A stretch of 64,000 nt of DNA from Komagataeibacter saccharivorans (GTDB taxonomy: Bacteria > Pseudomonadota > Alphaproteobacteria > Acetobacterales > Acetobacteraceae), in the NCBI RefSeq assembly GCF_003207825.1, contig NZ_NKTY01000003.1, forward strand, positions 1 through 64,000, written 5' to 3'. This document shows positions 37,345 through 46,934 of the stretch, piece by piece (the first letter of the stretch is position 1; the number at the start of each line of letters is the position of its first letter). Under the pieces are notes generated by a model. It made no database searches. It saw only the letters and a program-made list of their open reading frames with translations, and was not told the origin of the DNA. Both the position numbers and the translations under genes were made by a program.

Positions 37345-39228
37345 TCAGCCCTGCGGGCCATCGGTCAGCGGCAGACGCGTCAGGATGGTGGTCAGCCGCT
37401 GGGCAAAGCCGGTCGGGTCCTTCGGGCTTTCGCCATCCTGGATGCGGGCCATGTCCATCAGCACAAGGGCGATATCCTGCACCGGGTCGCCGTTCTTCAC
37501 CCGTGCCGCCAGATCAAGGACAAGCGGATGCGCGGGATTGACCTGCAGCACGGGGGCCGTGTCTGGCACCTGCTGGCCACTGCGCTTCATCAGCCGGATC
37601 ATCTGCAGGTCGGGACCGGATTCGGGAGCTGCCAGCACCACGGCGCTGTTGACCAGACGGTTGGTGCCCTTCACATCAGATACCGCATCGCCCAGCGCTT
37701 CCTTCAGCGCGGGAATGACGACTTCCAGCGCATCCTTTTCGGCCTGCGTTTCTTCCGGTGCGCCAAACTTTTCCAGATCGGTATGGAACTGGCTGATATT
37801 GCGCAGCGGTGTGTCCTTGTACACGCCCAGACGATCGGGCCAGAAGGAATCCACCGGATCGGACAGCAGCAGAACCTCGATCCCACGCGCGCGGAAACCT
37901 TCAAGCTGCGGCGAGGAGGACAGCATTTCCGTGCGGTCGCCCGTCAGATAGTAAATGGCTTCCTGCTCGGGCTTCCTGCGCTCAAGGTAGGCATCGAGCG
38001 TAGTCCAGCCTTCCTGCGTGCTGGAACGGAAGCGCGCGATGGTGGCCAGGTCGGTACGGTGCTCCGCATCGTCCCAGATACCTTCCTTGAAGGTGGGGCC
38101 GAAATTGTCCCAGAACTTCTCAAAATCCGCTTCGTCCTTCGCACGGGTCCTGAGTTCGGAAATCACGCGGTTGGTAACGGCCTTGCGGATGCGGGCCAGC
38201 ACCGGCGTCGCCTGCAGCATCTCACGCGAGACGTTCAGCGGCAGGTCTTCGGTATCGACCACACCGGTCACGAAACGCAGCCATGGCGGCAGTAGCCCCG
38301 CATCGTCCGTAATGAACATGCGGCGGACGTGCAGGCGGATCTGGCTTTCACGCACCGGCTCGGCAAACTCGAACGGCTTGCTGCCGGGAATGAACAGAAG
38401 GGCCGAGAATTCCAGCGTGCCTTCAGCATGCCAGTGCAGGGTCGCCCACGGCGTATCGAAATTGTGGCTGACGTGACGGTAGAATTCGTTGAGCTGTTCC
38501 TCGTCGATCTCACCGCGCGGCTTGCGCCACAGGGCCGTCCCCTTGTTGGCGGATGTTTCCTCGCCTTCCTTGACGATGGTGATCGGCCACGAGATGTGAT
38601 CGGCCCATTTACGCACGATCGTCTCAAGCTGCCACGAATCGAGGAAGTCGTTCGCATCGTCCTTGATATGCAGGATGATGTCCGTGCCCGCCCTGTCGCG
38701 CGTGGCGGGGCTTATGGTGTAATTGCCTTTGCCGGTGGAGGACCAGCGCCATGCTTCGTCACTTCCGGCTCGGCGCGAGATCACATCCACCCGGTCCGCC
38801 ACCATGAAGGCCGCGTAGAAGCCGACACCGAACTGCCCGATCAGGTTGGGCTTGTCCTCGGGCTTCGCGTTGGCCAGTTCCTCGCCAAAGGCGCGGGTGC
38901 CGGAGCGGGCGATGGTGCCAAGGTTGCGGGCAAGCTCATCCTTGCCCATGCCCGCGCCATCATCGCTGATGGTCAGCAGGCGGGCATCCTTGTCCGGGTT
39001 GATGCGGATCTTCGCATCATCGGGCAGCGCGCGCGCGCCATCGGTCAGGGCTTCGAAACGGCGCTTGTCCGTCGCATCCGCCGCGTTGGCAACCAGTTCA
39101 CGCAGGAAGATTTCACGTTCGGAATAAAGGGCATGCACCACAAGGTCGAGAAGGCGCCCGACCTCGGCGCTGAATTCATGCTGTTCGCCCGTGGTTTCGG
39201 ACGGGCTGGCTGTGGTCTGATCGGTCAT
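37345..39228 (-). CDS. htpG: Molecular chaperone HtpG (Hsp90)
   Basis: A 627-residue ATP-dependent chaperone. The N-terminal GHKL ATPase domain has [19 protein letters not shown] (Asn/Ala-rich helix 1), [15 protein letters not shown] and [18 protein letters not shown]; the middle domain has the RRMFITDD and [11 protein letters not shown] segments with the catalytic Arg; and the C-terminal dimerisation domain ends before the short acidic tail. The second residue of 'VANAADA' replaces the more usual S of 'ISNASDA', a natural variant. A possible sigma-32 promoter lies upstream, and rpoH itself is in this window. Confidence 0.97.
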   Translation of the reverse strand: MTDQTTASPSETTGEQHEFSAEVGRLLDLVVHALYSEREIFLRELVANAADATDKRRFEALTDGARALPDDAKIRINPDKDARLLTISDDGAGMGKDELARNLGTIARSGTRAFGEELANAKPEDKPNLIGQFGVGFYAAFMVADRVDVISRRAGSDEAWRWSSTGKGNYTISPATRDRAGTDIILHIKDDANDFLDSWQLETIVRKWADHISWPITIVKEGEETSANKGTALWRKPRGEIDEEQLNEFYRHVSHNFDTPWATLHWHAEGTLEFSALLFIPGSKPFEFAEPVRESQIRLHVRRMFITDDAGLLPPWLRFVTGVVDTEDLPLNVSREMLQATPVLARIRKAVTNRVISELRTRAKDEADFEKFWDNFGPTFKEGIWDDAEHRTDLATIARFRSSTQEGWTTLDAYLERRKPEQEAIYYLTGDRTEMLSSSPQLEGFRARGIEVLLLSDPVDSFWPDRLGVYKDTPLRNISQFHTDLEKFGAPEETQAEKDALEVVIPALKEALGDAVSDVKGTNRLVNSAVVLAAPESGPDLQMIRLMKRSGQQVPDTAPVLQVNPAHPLVLDLAARVKNGDPVQDIALVLMDMARIQDGESPKDPTGFAQRLTTILTRLPLTDGPQG

Positions 39229-39278
39229 TGGCTGTCCTGTTGTTTATAAATGGGCTGTTAAATTACAATTTGTATTGG

Positions 39279-39313
39279 ATATGGAAATGTTTGCAGCGTT
39301 TTCAATGGGTGAT
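39279..39313 (-). promoter_or_regulatory. Candidate sigma-32 promoter of htpG
   Basis: On the minus strand TCACCCATTGAA (39312-39301) is followed by a 15-nt spacer and TCCATAT (39285-39279), close to the E. coli heat-shock consensus of CCCTTGAA, 13-17 nt, CCCCATTT. It would give a leader of about 40 nt before the htpG ATG at 39228. Confidence 0.45.
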
Positions 39314-39324
39314 CCTGCCGTGCC

Positions 39325-39963
39325 CTAGTCAAAATCCACGGGCAGGTCCGCATTGCGGGCATGCGCGAACAGACGCGCGATCTGCCGGGGCAATACCCGC
39401 CCCAGTGACAGGTCAGCGGGGATTGCATCCGCGCCGAACCACCCGATTTCAGATGTTTCGATACTGGTGCGGGCCGTACCGCCCGTCAGTTCACAGATGA
39501 AGCACAGCGTGTAGCACGAAAACGGTGCCGGCGGGTGCCCCTGCCGGTCGCGGTCCCATACGGCGGCAAGCCGGGTTACGCGCACGTCGTACCCGCTTTC
39601 CTCGCGCACTTCCTTTACGGCGTTTTCAACCGGCGTCAGGTTCACATCGGCCCAGCCACCGGGCAGGGTCCACCGGTCGTGATCCAGAACTTCACGCACC
39701 AGCAGCACACGCTGGCGGTCATCGAATACGGCGGCGCGCACCACCACCTTCGGCGTGGCGTAACCGTGCTGGCTGCTGAACAGGTCCAGCACACGCTTCA
39801 TGTCGGCAGCACTGCCTGCGGCCATCATGTCCGCCGCGATCTGCATTATGCTTTCATAGCGTTCCCGGTCGAAGGGGCTTTCGGCATAGGTCAGGCCACT
39901 CTGGGCCAGTGCCTGAAGGTCACGCGCCCAGACCAGCCATTGCGGGGTCAGTTGCATGTTCAT
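39325..39963 (-). CDS. Nudix hydrolase with N-terminal DUF4743-like/helical domain
   Basis: A 212-residue protein. The Nudix box is in residues about 112-134, GWADVNLTPVENAVKEVREESGY: G-x5-E-x7-R-E-x-x-E-E-x-G. An N-terminal region of about 60 residues (QWLVWARDLQALAQSGLTYAESPFDRERYESI in parts) is typical of Nudix proteins annotated as NUDIX_2/'NUDIX N-terminal' forms acting on ADP-sugars or similar nucleotides. Start ATG at 39963 with AAGGAG seven bases upstream. It overlaps the stop of the cupin gene by 4 bp, so the two are likely coupled. The substrate is not evident. Confidence 0.88.
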   Translation of the reverse strand: MNMQLTPQWLVWARDLQALAQSGLTYAESPFDRERYESIMQIAADMMAAGSAADMKRVLDLFSSQHGYATPKVVVRAAVFDDRQRVLLVREVLDHDRWTLPGGWADVNLTPVENAVKEVREESGYDVRVTRLAAVWDRDRQGHPPAPFSCYTLCFICELTGGTARTSIETSEIGWFGADAIPADLSLGRVLPRQIARLFAHARNADLPVDFD

Positions 39964-40415
39964 GCGCCCTCTCCTTCCGGCGACCATCCGGGCGGGGCCA
40001 GTTCGAAACTGCTGAACAGGAACGCAGGCGCGACCTGACAGGCCACAAGGCTCCACGCCCCCTGCGATGATGCCGCCTGCCACATGCCTGCGGGCACCAC
40101 GGCCTGAAGCGCCTGCTGGCTGCCCGGAAGCGGGCCAAGGATGGTGCGCGTAACCGGCATTCCCTCCGCCGCCATTTCCAGAACCAGCGGACTGCCCCCC
40201 TGCCAGCACCAGATTTCCGCCGCATCGACACGGTGCCAGTGCGACCGCTCCCCTGCTGCAAGCAGGAACTGGATGGTCGAGACAGCGCCCCGGCCACCAT
40301 GGGCTGGCGTATCGCGCCATATCTCGCGGTAGCTGCCACCTTCGGGGTGCGGTTGCAGGTCCAGCATCCGCCTTACCTCGTGCGCGGGTACGGCTGGATC
40401 TCGCAGGTCGATCAT
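39960..40415 (-). CDS. DUF985-family cupin protein
   Basis: A 151-residue protein with the family pattern: MLDLQPHPEGGSYREIWRD at the N-terminus, STIQFLLAAGERSHWHRVDAAEIWCWQGGSPL with the cupin His residues, and VPAGMWQAASSQGAWSLVACQVAPAFLFSSFEL. Proteins of this family have a cupin beta-barrel; some are tied to sugar-nucleotide or small-molecule metabolism, but no general reaction is established. ATG at 40415 is chosen for AAGGACGC upstream; 50 further open codons have no family similarity. It is followed by, and overlaps, the Nudix gene. Confidence 0.88.
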   Translation of the reverse strand: MIDLRDPAVPAHEVRRMLDLQPHPEGGSYREIWRDTPAHGGRGAVSTIQFLLAAGERSHWHRVDAAEIWCWQGGSPLVLEMAAEGMPVTRTILGPLPGSQQALQAVVPAGMWQAASSQGAWSLVACQVAPAFLFSSFELAPPGWSPEGEGA

Positions 40416-40497
40416 GATTGCGTCCTTGCTCCGGTCTTCATCCACGCACCGGCGTAGCCCCGTTGACAGGACACGGCAATGCCCGCCCGGTACCCGC

Positions 40498-41175
40498 TCA
40501 GCGTGTGGGCGGGGTCTGTGGGGCCGGCGTAAAATCGAGCGTCTGGCTGGTATAGGTTTCCACAACCTCGCTGAACGGCAGGCCGTGGGCGTCGCGCAGC
40601 ACGGCGCGCTGGCGCAGGATGATGGCGGGGGGCACGATCATCGCACCCACTGCTACCGGGGGTTTTTCATCTGACGGCGACCACAGCCGGACGAATTCCA
40701 GCCGCTCCCGGGAAAAATGCAGCGGAGCGACCACATGGCCGAAAGGCATGTCGGTCTGGTCAAGCGCGTCATTCATCTGCACCGTCAGCCGGTCGGGCAC
40801 GTACCAGTTATCGGCAACCGACAGGACATGCGCGCCACATACCAGTTGCACCTGCCGGTGCCGGATGGCCTGCGTGGCGGTGACGGCCAGATCGGTCCGC
40901 ACCCGCTCGGGCACGGTTTCGGGACTGTTTCCGGCTACCTTGTGTGCGACCACCACGGGCCTGTCGGCCATGCGATGGGTGGCGCACCACTCCTCAAGCG
41001 CACGCGTCGCGCTGGGATGGGTGAGAAGGGTGATTTCCAGTTCCTGAATGGCCGCCAGCATACGGGCACGCCCAGGCGGCGTATCGGGCCAGCCCGAAGC
41101 TGCTGCCGGTGCGGTACCAGCCCATACCATTCCCGTCGCTGCTGCGGCCATGGCCAGAAATCCGCCTTTGCGCAT
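40498..41175 (-). CDS. Chorismate-lyase-like (UbiC/UTRA fold) exported protein
   Basis: A 225-residue protein. The N-terminus looks like a signal peptide (MRKGGFLAMAAAATGMVWAG, cleavage near APAAA-S). The rest matches the outline of chorismate lyase and UTRA domains: an Arg in HRQVQLVCG, NWYVPDRLTVQM, PFGHVVAPL, RERLEFVRLW, then LRQRAVLRDAHGLPFSEVVETYTSQTL with the Glu at the position of the UbiC active-site Glu. UbiC makes 4-hydroxybenzoate in ubiquinone synthesis, but a secreted version would not meet chorismate. It may be a ligand-binding or divergent enzyme. I place it in the superfamily by eye only. It lies downstream of bcsD on the same strand, after a 238-bp gap with no gene. Confidence 0.6.
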   Translation of the reverse strand: MRKGGFLAMAAAATGMVWAGTAPAAASGWPDTPPGRARMLAAIQELEITLLTHPSATRALEEWCATHRMADRPVVVAHKVAGNSPETVPERVRTDLAVTATQAIRHRQVQLVCGAHVLSVADNWYVPDRLTVQMNDALDQTDMPFGHVVAPLHFSRERLEFVRLWSPSDEKPPVAVGAMIVPPAIILRQRAVLRDAHGLPFSEVVETYTSQTLDFTPAPQTPPTR

Positions 41176-41413
41176 CGTGCAACCCTATGATGGCTCCTGC
41201 ATGAGCGGCGGCGACCATGCCCGCATATCCCGCCTGTTCCAGACGGAACGTTACCGGCATGCGCCACAAGGGCCACCCGCAACATCATACCCAGATGAGC
41301 GCAGCCATGACCGGACGGCAGCAGCCCCTGCCCTTCCGGCCTGCACATGCCAGCACCCTTCCCCCTGCCGGAGGAGTGGCAGGAGGGAACGCATGTGTCA
41401 GTTCGCCTGTAGC

Positions 41414-41884
41414 TTACAGCGCGTTGCTGCGCACGCGCATGTAAAGGATGATGGTCTGGCGGGGCACGGAATCCAGATCTTCCGCTTCCAGATCACGCAC
41501 CACCACGTAATCACCGAACGCACCCGGCTGCGACGTGATCCAGCGGCCATACAGCCCTTCCAGCACCGGTGCCAGCCAGGTTCCCGGCGGTTCGCCCGCG
41601 CTACCGACCTGCGGCAGGTCTTCATGCACGATACGCAGGGTCTTTTCCTCGCTCAGCAGTTCAAGCGAGACATAGCCCCAGCCCAGCATGGACAGCAGGG
41701 CGTTCAGTTCGATCTGAAGCGTATCAAGCGTATTGCACAGCGGCGGCGCCAGACGGCCCGCCATGCCACGACCGACCTCGCGCAGAAGTTCGTTCCTGAC
41801 CTCGATCCCCGCCTGATCGTCGATTTCCCAGGACAGCGCCTGAAGGAACAGGGAAAAATCCGGTTGTTTCTTGAAAGTTGTCAT
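41414..41884 (-). CDS. bcsD: Cellulose synthase subunit D
   Basis: A 156-residue periplasmic subunit that forms the octameric channel guiding four glucan chains and aligns synthase sites for crystalline cellulose. The protein is close to the Komagataeibacter BcsD: PDFSLFLQALSWEIDDQAGIEVR near the start (in parts), LREVGRGMAGR, IVHEDLPQVGSAGEPPGTWL, APVLEGLYGRWITSQPGAFGDYVV in parts, and TIILYMRVRS at the end. Length equals the family. It is the last gene of the cluster. Unusually, bcsC does not precede it; bcsAB ends 204 bp upstream. The ATG overlaps the stop of an 11-codon leader ORF as TAATG. Confidence 0.96.
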   Translation of the reverse strand: MTTFKKQPDFSLFLQALSWEIDDQAGIEVRNELLREVGRGMAGRLAPPLCNTLDTLQIELNALLSMLGWGYVSLELLSEEKTLRIVHEDLPQVGSAGEPPGTWLAPVLEGLYGRWITSQPGAFGDYVVVRDLEAEDLDSVPRQTIILYMRVRSNAL

Positions 41885-41919
41885 TACTGGTCCATAACAA
41901 GATAGTGGTTCGAAATCAT
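41884..41919 (-). CDS. 11-codon leader ORF coupled to bcsD
   Basis: ATG at 41919 has the strong ribosome site GGGGGAGT five to six bases upstream and encodes MISNHYLVMDQ before TAA. The stop overlaps the bcsD ATG as TAATG. The bcsD gene itself has only GGA as a ribosome site, so translation of the leader may load ribosomes onto bcsD. It could also be the relic tail of a gene once located here, such as bcsC; I cannot prove either. Confidence 0.4.
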   Translation of the reverse strand: MISNHYLVMDQ

Positions 41920-42088
41920 GGCACTCCCCCGCGGTCGTGCTGTCGTCGCGCTGATTACGCTGCCACCATGCCGCACCGGGGCTGCGGATAAAACAGCAAT
42001 AATCTACTCTGCCACCGAATAGGCCCCGCGGCTAGGCCGTCCATGCGCCCCGCGCGCCGCTGGCGCACGGGACACGGAAGCGGCCCGG

Positions 42089-45000
42089 TCAGTCGCGATA
42101 GGTCCGGCGCTGGTCCTGCAGTTCCTTGTATCGACGGGTGGCGTGGCGGACGAGCGCACGTGTCATGACCGCCGTCAGCAGCACGCAGGCAAACAGGCCC
42201 AGCACCAGCACGCGCGAGGGATGGTTGTGCATATACCAGTCCGGCCACATCCACAGCGGCAGCGACCCCACCGTATAGAGCGGCGAACTGCGATAGGTGG
42301 ACAGCGTATCACCATGCACCAGCAGCAGGTCGCCCTGTATCTGCGGCTGGTCCTTACGCGATTCCAGCACCTGGATCAGGTTGTTCAGTCCCTGTCCATC
42401 GGCTGAAAGCAGGGCCAGGACCGTGCGCCCGGCCATGAGCGGCGACTGGGACTCCATCATCGCGCCGACCCCGCCGGTCAGGTCGCTTTCCATTTCCGTG
42501 GTCCCATGCCCCTGCAGCGCGGCCAGCGGACTGCGGAACGCATTCCATATACCACCCAGCGGCGTGCGGATGGACATGTGCAGGCGGCCATCGGAAATCT
42601 GGTAAGCCGAATTGGCCAGCAGCGGCGAGATGTCCCCGCTTTCACCCAGCGTGCTCAGGACGATCAGGTTCCGGTCCGCAACATCGCTGACATGGTCGGC
42701 GGTCACGATCTCAACACCCGCAACCGGATACCATGACGATGCGCCCATGAACCCCATCAGGTCCATGAACACGCTGATCGTGCTGGCGGAAGGATGATCG
42801 GGCAGCACGACGGCAGTACGGGACAGGTCGGCATAGGTCGTGAACGGGTACCCCGCACTGGCCAGATAGGCCAGGTTGGGCATGGTGGTGATATGGAAGG
42901 CATTTGAAAAATTGATCGTGGAATCAGGATCAACCGACAGGTGAAGCACGTTCAGCCCGGCCCGGCATACCGCGCTCGACATGGGCATGGCGTCGAAATA
43001 GAAATGAAGCTGGTTCTTGCCATAGATCAGCCATGGCGGCAGCGAGACGATATGGCTCTCCACCCCCGATGCCGCGTGCAGGCCCAGATGTTCCAGCACG
43101 TTCTTGATGGCATTGCTGTCATCACGCAGGGAATAGGAGCGGACATAGACATCGTTCACCCCCACATCCAGATGCGACCGGGACACGTCCACAATCGGCC
43201 CGTCGGGGGAGCGGAAACGCACATCCATCTTGTACGGACGGTCATGCCAGGTGTACAGATCCGGCGGCACGCGGAACGGCACGCTCATGATACCGGGTGT
43301 ATAGCCCACCCCCTGCAGCACGCCGGGCGGCACCAGTTCACCCAGCTTGACCGGCCGGTTGGTCGGAATGAAGGCGGGCGCGTCGTTAGGCCTGCTCGGC
43401 GCCAGATCGATGGGGGCGATGTCCGCGCGCGGCGCGTTGGGCAGCGTGGCGGAACCGAAGCCAAGTCCCTTGCTGGCCGTAATCACCTCATCACGGTCGC
43501 GGCCCGTCACCACCAGAACCGTGCCATTGGCATCGGACGGATTGGCAAGCTCCAGCACGGTCGGCCCGTTGACCTGCAGATGCCCCAGCGCCGCGGGCAG
43601 TTCCGCAACCACGCCCACCGCAACCGCATTACCCCGCTGCGGTATGGTGGAGGAGACGGGAAAGGTCACGCCACGGAAATCGGTCTGTTTGCCGAACCAT
43701 GAGGCGACGATGCTGCTCGCGGTCAGGATTTCAGAATCGTAGCTGGCCGCCAGCACCATGGGAATGGTCGCCTGCTGGTCCACAGCCTTGTCGAAAAACG
43801 GCTGCGGCAGGCGGGAAAGCTGCCTGCGCGGCGGCAGGGGAATGGTCGTGACCTGCAACTGCGAATTTTGGGAAATGGTTGCCCACATCAGCTTGTCGGT
43901 CGGGTCGGCACAGCCCTGCGTGCCTGCGGCGAAATTGAAATTCAGCCGGTTCCCGTTCACGAAGAAGATCGGGTTCACATCGAACGCAATCGGCCCGAAT
44001 GCCGGCTGCGAAGGGGTGGGACGCAGCGTGCCGACATACTGTTCGTTCAGCGTGATGGTGACGGCGCTGGTCTCGGGCCGCAGGCTGGGTGACATCGCCC
44101 CGGAAACGATCAGCCGCGCGGAGGTGACAAGCCGGTCGGCGGGCACACCGAATTCCAGACCCTGCAACGGCGAGTTGCTGCGCATGGTCAGGGCGCGCGG
44201 TGCGCCAAGCTGTTCCAGCGTATAGGTGTGGGTGGTGGCCATCTGCTCCCCCGCCCCACTGGCGTTCTCGCCACTATCCACTGCGGCTTCCGCAGCGGCG
44301 GCGTCGGTATCGGCATCGCTCGCCGGGACCGGTGCTGGCGTGGATACGGGTGCGGACGCGGGTGAGGGTGAGGAAGCCGCCTGCGCCGATGCCGCCCATG
44401 ACAGGCATGCCAGCAGCGGCAGTATTTTCAGGCTGCGCGTGCCGGACAGCAGACCGGTCTTGCGCCTGCGCTGGGCGCCATCCGTCCCGGCCGTTCCTTC
44501 ATCCGTTAACACATTTTCCTCACTGAGACTGGGATAGCTGGCCTCTGCCCCCGCATTGCGCCGCCGCCTGGGGAAATAGAACAGACCTTTGATGTTGATA
44601 AGGATTTCCATCACGCTGCGCAGGGGTTGATCATATCTGTAATCGTTCCAGTCCATCCACGCATCTGCACGACCGAACACGATGCGGACGATACTGGCTT
44701 CTTCCGGAATGGAGCCTATATCCCATTGCAGGACGCATTTGCCATTGCTGCTACGGATCACACGCGCCTTAAGATGCGCCTGCTCCCCTTCGATGCCGAC
44801 GCGGACATCGACCTGCTGCGGTGCCGTGACCGGGTGGGGCCAGTTCATGCTGACCGACGCCCCACCCATGGACAGGTCCTCGGTCATGCCATTCATCGTG
44901 ACGCCGTCCTCGCCCATGATGCTGACCGGCAGTTCCGCGCGGATACGATGGCTATACCGCTTCTGCTGCGTTTCCCGGCCCACGGCGATGGCGGCAAGGA

Positions 45001-46678
45001 TAATCAGCAGGCTGATTGCGGCCCACAGGGAATTGAGCAGATAACCGCGCCGGGCGATGAAATCGACATGCTCGAAAAACAGCCCGTAGATCCCCCGCGA
45101 CAGGCCGATCAGCATCACGATGCCCAGAATGATATTGGGATAGACCGCGCGCAGGTCGAAATACCCGCTTTCCAGCACGCCGCCCTTGTTCGTGACATTG
45201 AAGCGGGCGCGTCTGGGACGCAGCAGGGTCGCGATCGTCACGCGCACCAGAAACAGCGCCATGGTGGTTTCGTACACCTCGCTCCAGAACGAATACCGCC
45301 AGCCCTTGTTGATGCGCGACGCCGTGGCAATCGCGTGCAGCATATGCGGAACAGCGTAGGCCAGCACCGCCAGCGGCGAAGCGGTAATGATATTCTGGCC
45401 AAAAAACAGGAAGGCCAGTGGCGAGGTCAGGAACACCACCCGCGGCACCGCGAACAGGAAGGAGATCATGGCCGACAGGTAACAGAGCCGCTGCCCCCAG
45501 TTCAGCCCCGGCCCCAGCAGGGGATTGTCGATACGGAAAATCTGCAGCATCCCGCGTGCCCAGCGGACGCGCTGGCCGATATGCGTGATCAGCCGTTCCG
45601 TCGCCAGCCCGCCTGCCAGCGGTATGCGCAGATAGGCGGTGGACCATCCCTGACGCTGCATGCGCAGGGCGGTATGCGCATCCTCGGTCACGGTCTGGGT
45701 GGCGAAGCCGCCTATGCCCTCGATCGCCTCACGACGCAGGATGGCGCATGAGCCGCAGAAAAAGGTCGCATCCCAGAAGTCATTGCCATCCTGCACCACG
45801 CCATAGAACAGGTTGCTTTCCGGCGGGGTACGGAAACCGGTCGCCAGATTGCGCTGGAAGGGATCGGGAGAATAGAAATGATGCGGGGTCTGCATCAGCG
45901 CGATCTTGGGGTCCCCGATCATCCAGCCCATGGTTAACTGAAGGAAGGCACGGGTGGGAATATGGTCGCTGTCCAGCGTCAGGATGAACTCGCCCGATGT
46001 CCGTTTGAGCGCGTAGTTGAAATTACCGGCCTTGGCATGTTCATTTATGGGGCGCGCGATGTAGGCCACCCCGCACTCTTCGGCAAACCGGGCGAATTCT
46101 TCCCGCTTTCCGTCATCCAGGACATAGACGTTCAGCTTGTCACGCGGCCAGTCGATGCCCAGCGCGCCAAGTATGGTCAGGCGGACAATGCTCAGATCCT
46201 CGTTATAGGTGGGGATGTAGACATCGACCGTGGGCCAGTCCCTGGCATTGTCGGGCAGGGGAATGGGCGCGCGGCCCAGCGGGTAGATGGTCTGGAAATA
46301 GGTCAGGAAGAGCATCACCAGCGCATACAGTTCCGCCGTAAGCAGGAACGTGCCCAGTCCGATCTCGATCCAGGTGTCGAAATAAAGCGTATCGGTCAGA
46401 CGCCATGTGAGATAGCGCAGGGATACGGCAGCCGACAGGACTTCCAGAAAGACCTGGACATGCCGGGTCTTTTTTCTGCCAACCACGAAAAAGACGGCCA
46501 TGTAGACAAAGGCCACGACCAGTTGCTGGTTGGGCGTCAGCGTGACCGTACTGGCCGCGAACAGGGCGCACAGGGCGATAGCAACCGTAATTCCAATTCC
46601 CGGACGGGATGCGAGGAACAGTTCTAACCGGCGCGACCATGCCGATTCGGCCCGTGTTGGCGACTCAACCTCTGACAT
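42089..46678 (-). CDS. bcsAB: Fused cellulose synthase catalytic and regulatory subunit (BcsA-BcsB)
   Basis: A 1529-residue fusion. Residues 1-720 are BcsA: membrane helices, a family-2 glycosyltransferase with VLDDG (188-190), DSD (236-238), TED (331-333) and QRVRW (369-373), then a PilZ domain for c-di-GMP with R574-x3-R578 and DLSMGG (601-606). The BcsB part begins near residue 760 after [16 protein letters not shown], a signal-like helix; it contains the periplasmic carbohydrate-binding repeats and ends with one membrane helix ([21 protein letters not shown]). It polymerises UDP-glucose into beta-1,4-glucan. The ATG at 46678 ([12 protein letters not shown]) matches the family N-terminus. 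A 256-bp gap separates it from ccpAx. The type I versus type II affiliation was not settled here. Confidence 0.97.
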   Translation of the reverse strand: MSEVESPTRAESAWSRRLELFLASRPGIGITVAIALCALFAASTVTLTPNQQLVVAFVYMAVFFVVGRKKTRHVQVFLEVLSAAVSLRYLTWRLTDTLYFDTWIEIGLGTFLLTAELYALVMLFLTYFQTIYPLGRAPIPLPDNARDWPTVDVYIPTYNEDLSIVRLTILGALGIDWPRDKLNVYVLDDGKREEFARFAEECGVAYIARPINEHAKAGNFNYALKRTSGEFILTLDSDHIPTRAFLQLTMGWMIGDPKIALMQTPHHFYSPDPFQRNLATGFRTPPESNLFYGVVQDGNDFWDATFFCGSCAILRREAIEGIGGFATQTVTEDAHTALRMQRQGWSTAYLRIPLAGGLATERLITHIGQRVRWARGMLQIFRIDNPLLGPGLNWGQRLCYLSAMISFLFAVPRVVFLTSPLAFLFFGQNIITASPLAVLAYAVPHMLHAIATASRINKGWRYSFWSEVYETTMALFLVRVTIATLLRPRRARFNVTNKGGVLESGYFDLRAVYPNIILGIVMLIGLSRGIYGLFFEHVDFIARRGYLLNSLWAAISLLIILAAIAVGRETQQKRYSHRIRAELPVSIMGEDGVTMNGMTEDLSMGGASVSMNWPHPVTAPQQVDVRVGIEGEQAHLKARVIRSSNGKCVLQWDIGSIPEEASIVRIVFGRADAWMDWNDYRYDQPLRSVMEILINIKGLFYFPRRRRNAGAEASYPSLSEENVLTDEGTAGTDGAQRRRKTGLLSGTRSLKILPLLACLSWAASAQAASSPSPASAPVSTPAPVPASDADTDAAAAEAAVDSGENASGAGEQMATTHTYTLEQLGAPRALTMRSNSPLQGLEFGVPADRLVTSARLIVSGAMSPSLRPETSAVTITLNEQYVGTLRPTPSQPAFGPIAFDVNPIFFVNGNRLNFNFAAGTQGCADPTDKLMWATISQNSQLQVTTIPLPPRRQLSRLPQPFFDKAVDQQATIPMVLAASYDSEILTASSIVASWFGKQTDFRGVTFPVSSTIPQRGNAVAVGVVAELPAALGHLQVNGPTVLELANPSDANGTVLVVTGRDRDEVITASKGLGFGSATLPNAPRADIAPIDLAPSRPNDAPAFIPTNRPVKLGELVPPGVLQGVGYTPGIMSVPFRVPPDLYTWHDRPYKMDVRFRSPDGPIVDVSRSHLDVGVNDVYVRSYSLRDDSNAIKNVLEHLGLHAASGVESHIVSLPPWLIYGKNQLHFYFDAMPMSSAVCRAGLNVLHLSVDPDSTINFSNAFHITTMPNLAYLASAGYPFTTYADLSRTAVVLPDHPSASTISVFMDLMGFMGASSWYPVAGVEIVTADHVSDVADRNLIVLSTLGESGDISPLLANSAYQISDGRLHMSIRTPLGGIWNAFRSPLAALQGHGTTEMESDLTGGVGAMMESQSPLMAGRTVLALLSADGQGLNNLIQVLESRKDQPQIQGDLLLVHGDTLSTYRSSPLYTVGSLPLWMWPDWYMHNHPSRVLVLGLFACVLLTAVMTRALVRHATRRYKELQDQRRTYRD

Positions 46679-46934
46679 AAATCCACTCGTCCGAAATAAA
46701 CTGCAAAAACAGAAAACTGCATTCAAAAACTGTCAGACAGTCATTACGCCTGCCGCCAGCATGCACAACGGCACTCCAGCCGCCTGAAAACCGGCGGGCG
46801 GTCTGGACGGAAAAGGCCCAGATCGTGCGAAACGGCGGGGATAATGCCCCGCCTGTCCCGGTCGTCATATCGTCACACGGTTTCAGGGGAGCCATAGCGG
46901 ACTGGCCCTGAAACCACGCGCGATACGTTCCTTT
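46679..46934 (-). other. Intergenic region between ccpAx and bcsAB
   Basis: The 256-bp gap holds no gene. It has a 9-bp perfect inverted repeat (GTTTCAGGG 46880-46888 with CCCTGAAAC 46906-46914), a GGCGGGG/CCCCGCC hairpin near 46833-46853, and near bcsAB a run of CAGTTT direct repeats. It is large enough for an internal promoter for bcsAB-bcsD. Confidence 0.45.

Noticed and set aside
41885-42088. Remnant of a bcsC gene between bcsAB and bcsD
   Set aside because: The 204-bp gap translates in no frame to a stretch I can match to the BcsC barrel; only the short leader ORF is clear. The possibility stays open but unproven.
44627-45751. A plus-strand open frame of 374 codons opposite bcsAB
   Set aside because: Shadow of a conserved catalytic domain; no ribosome site or family similarity.
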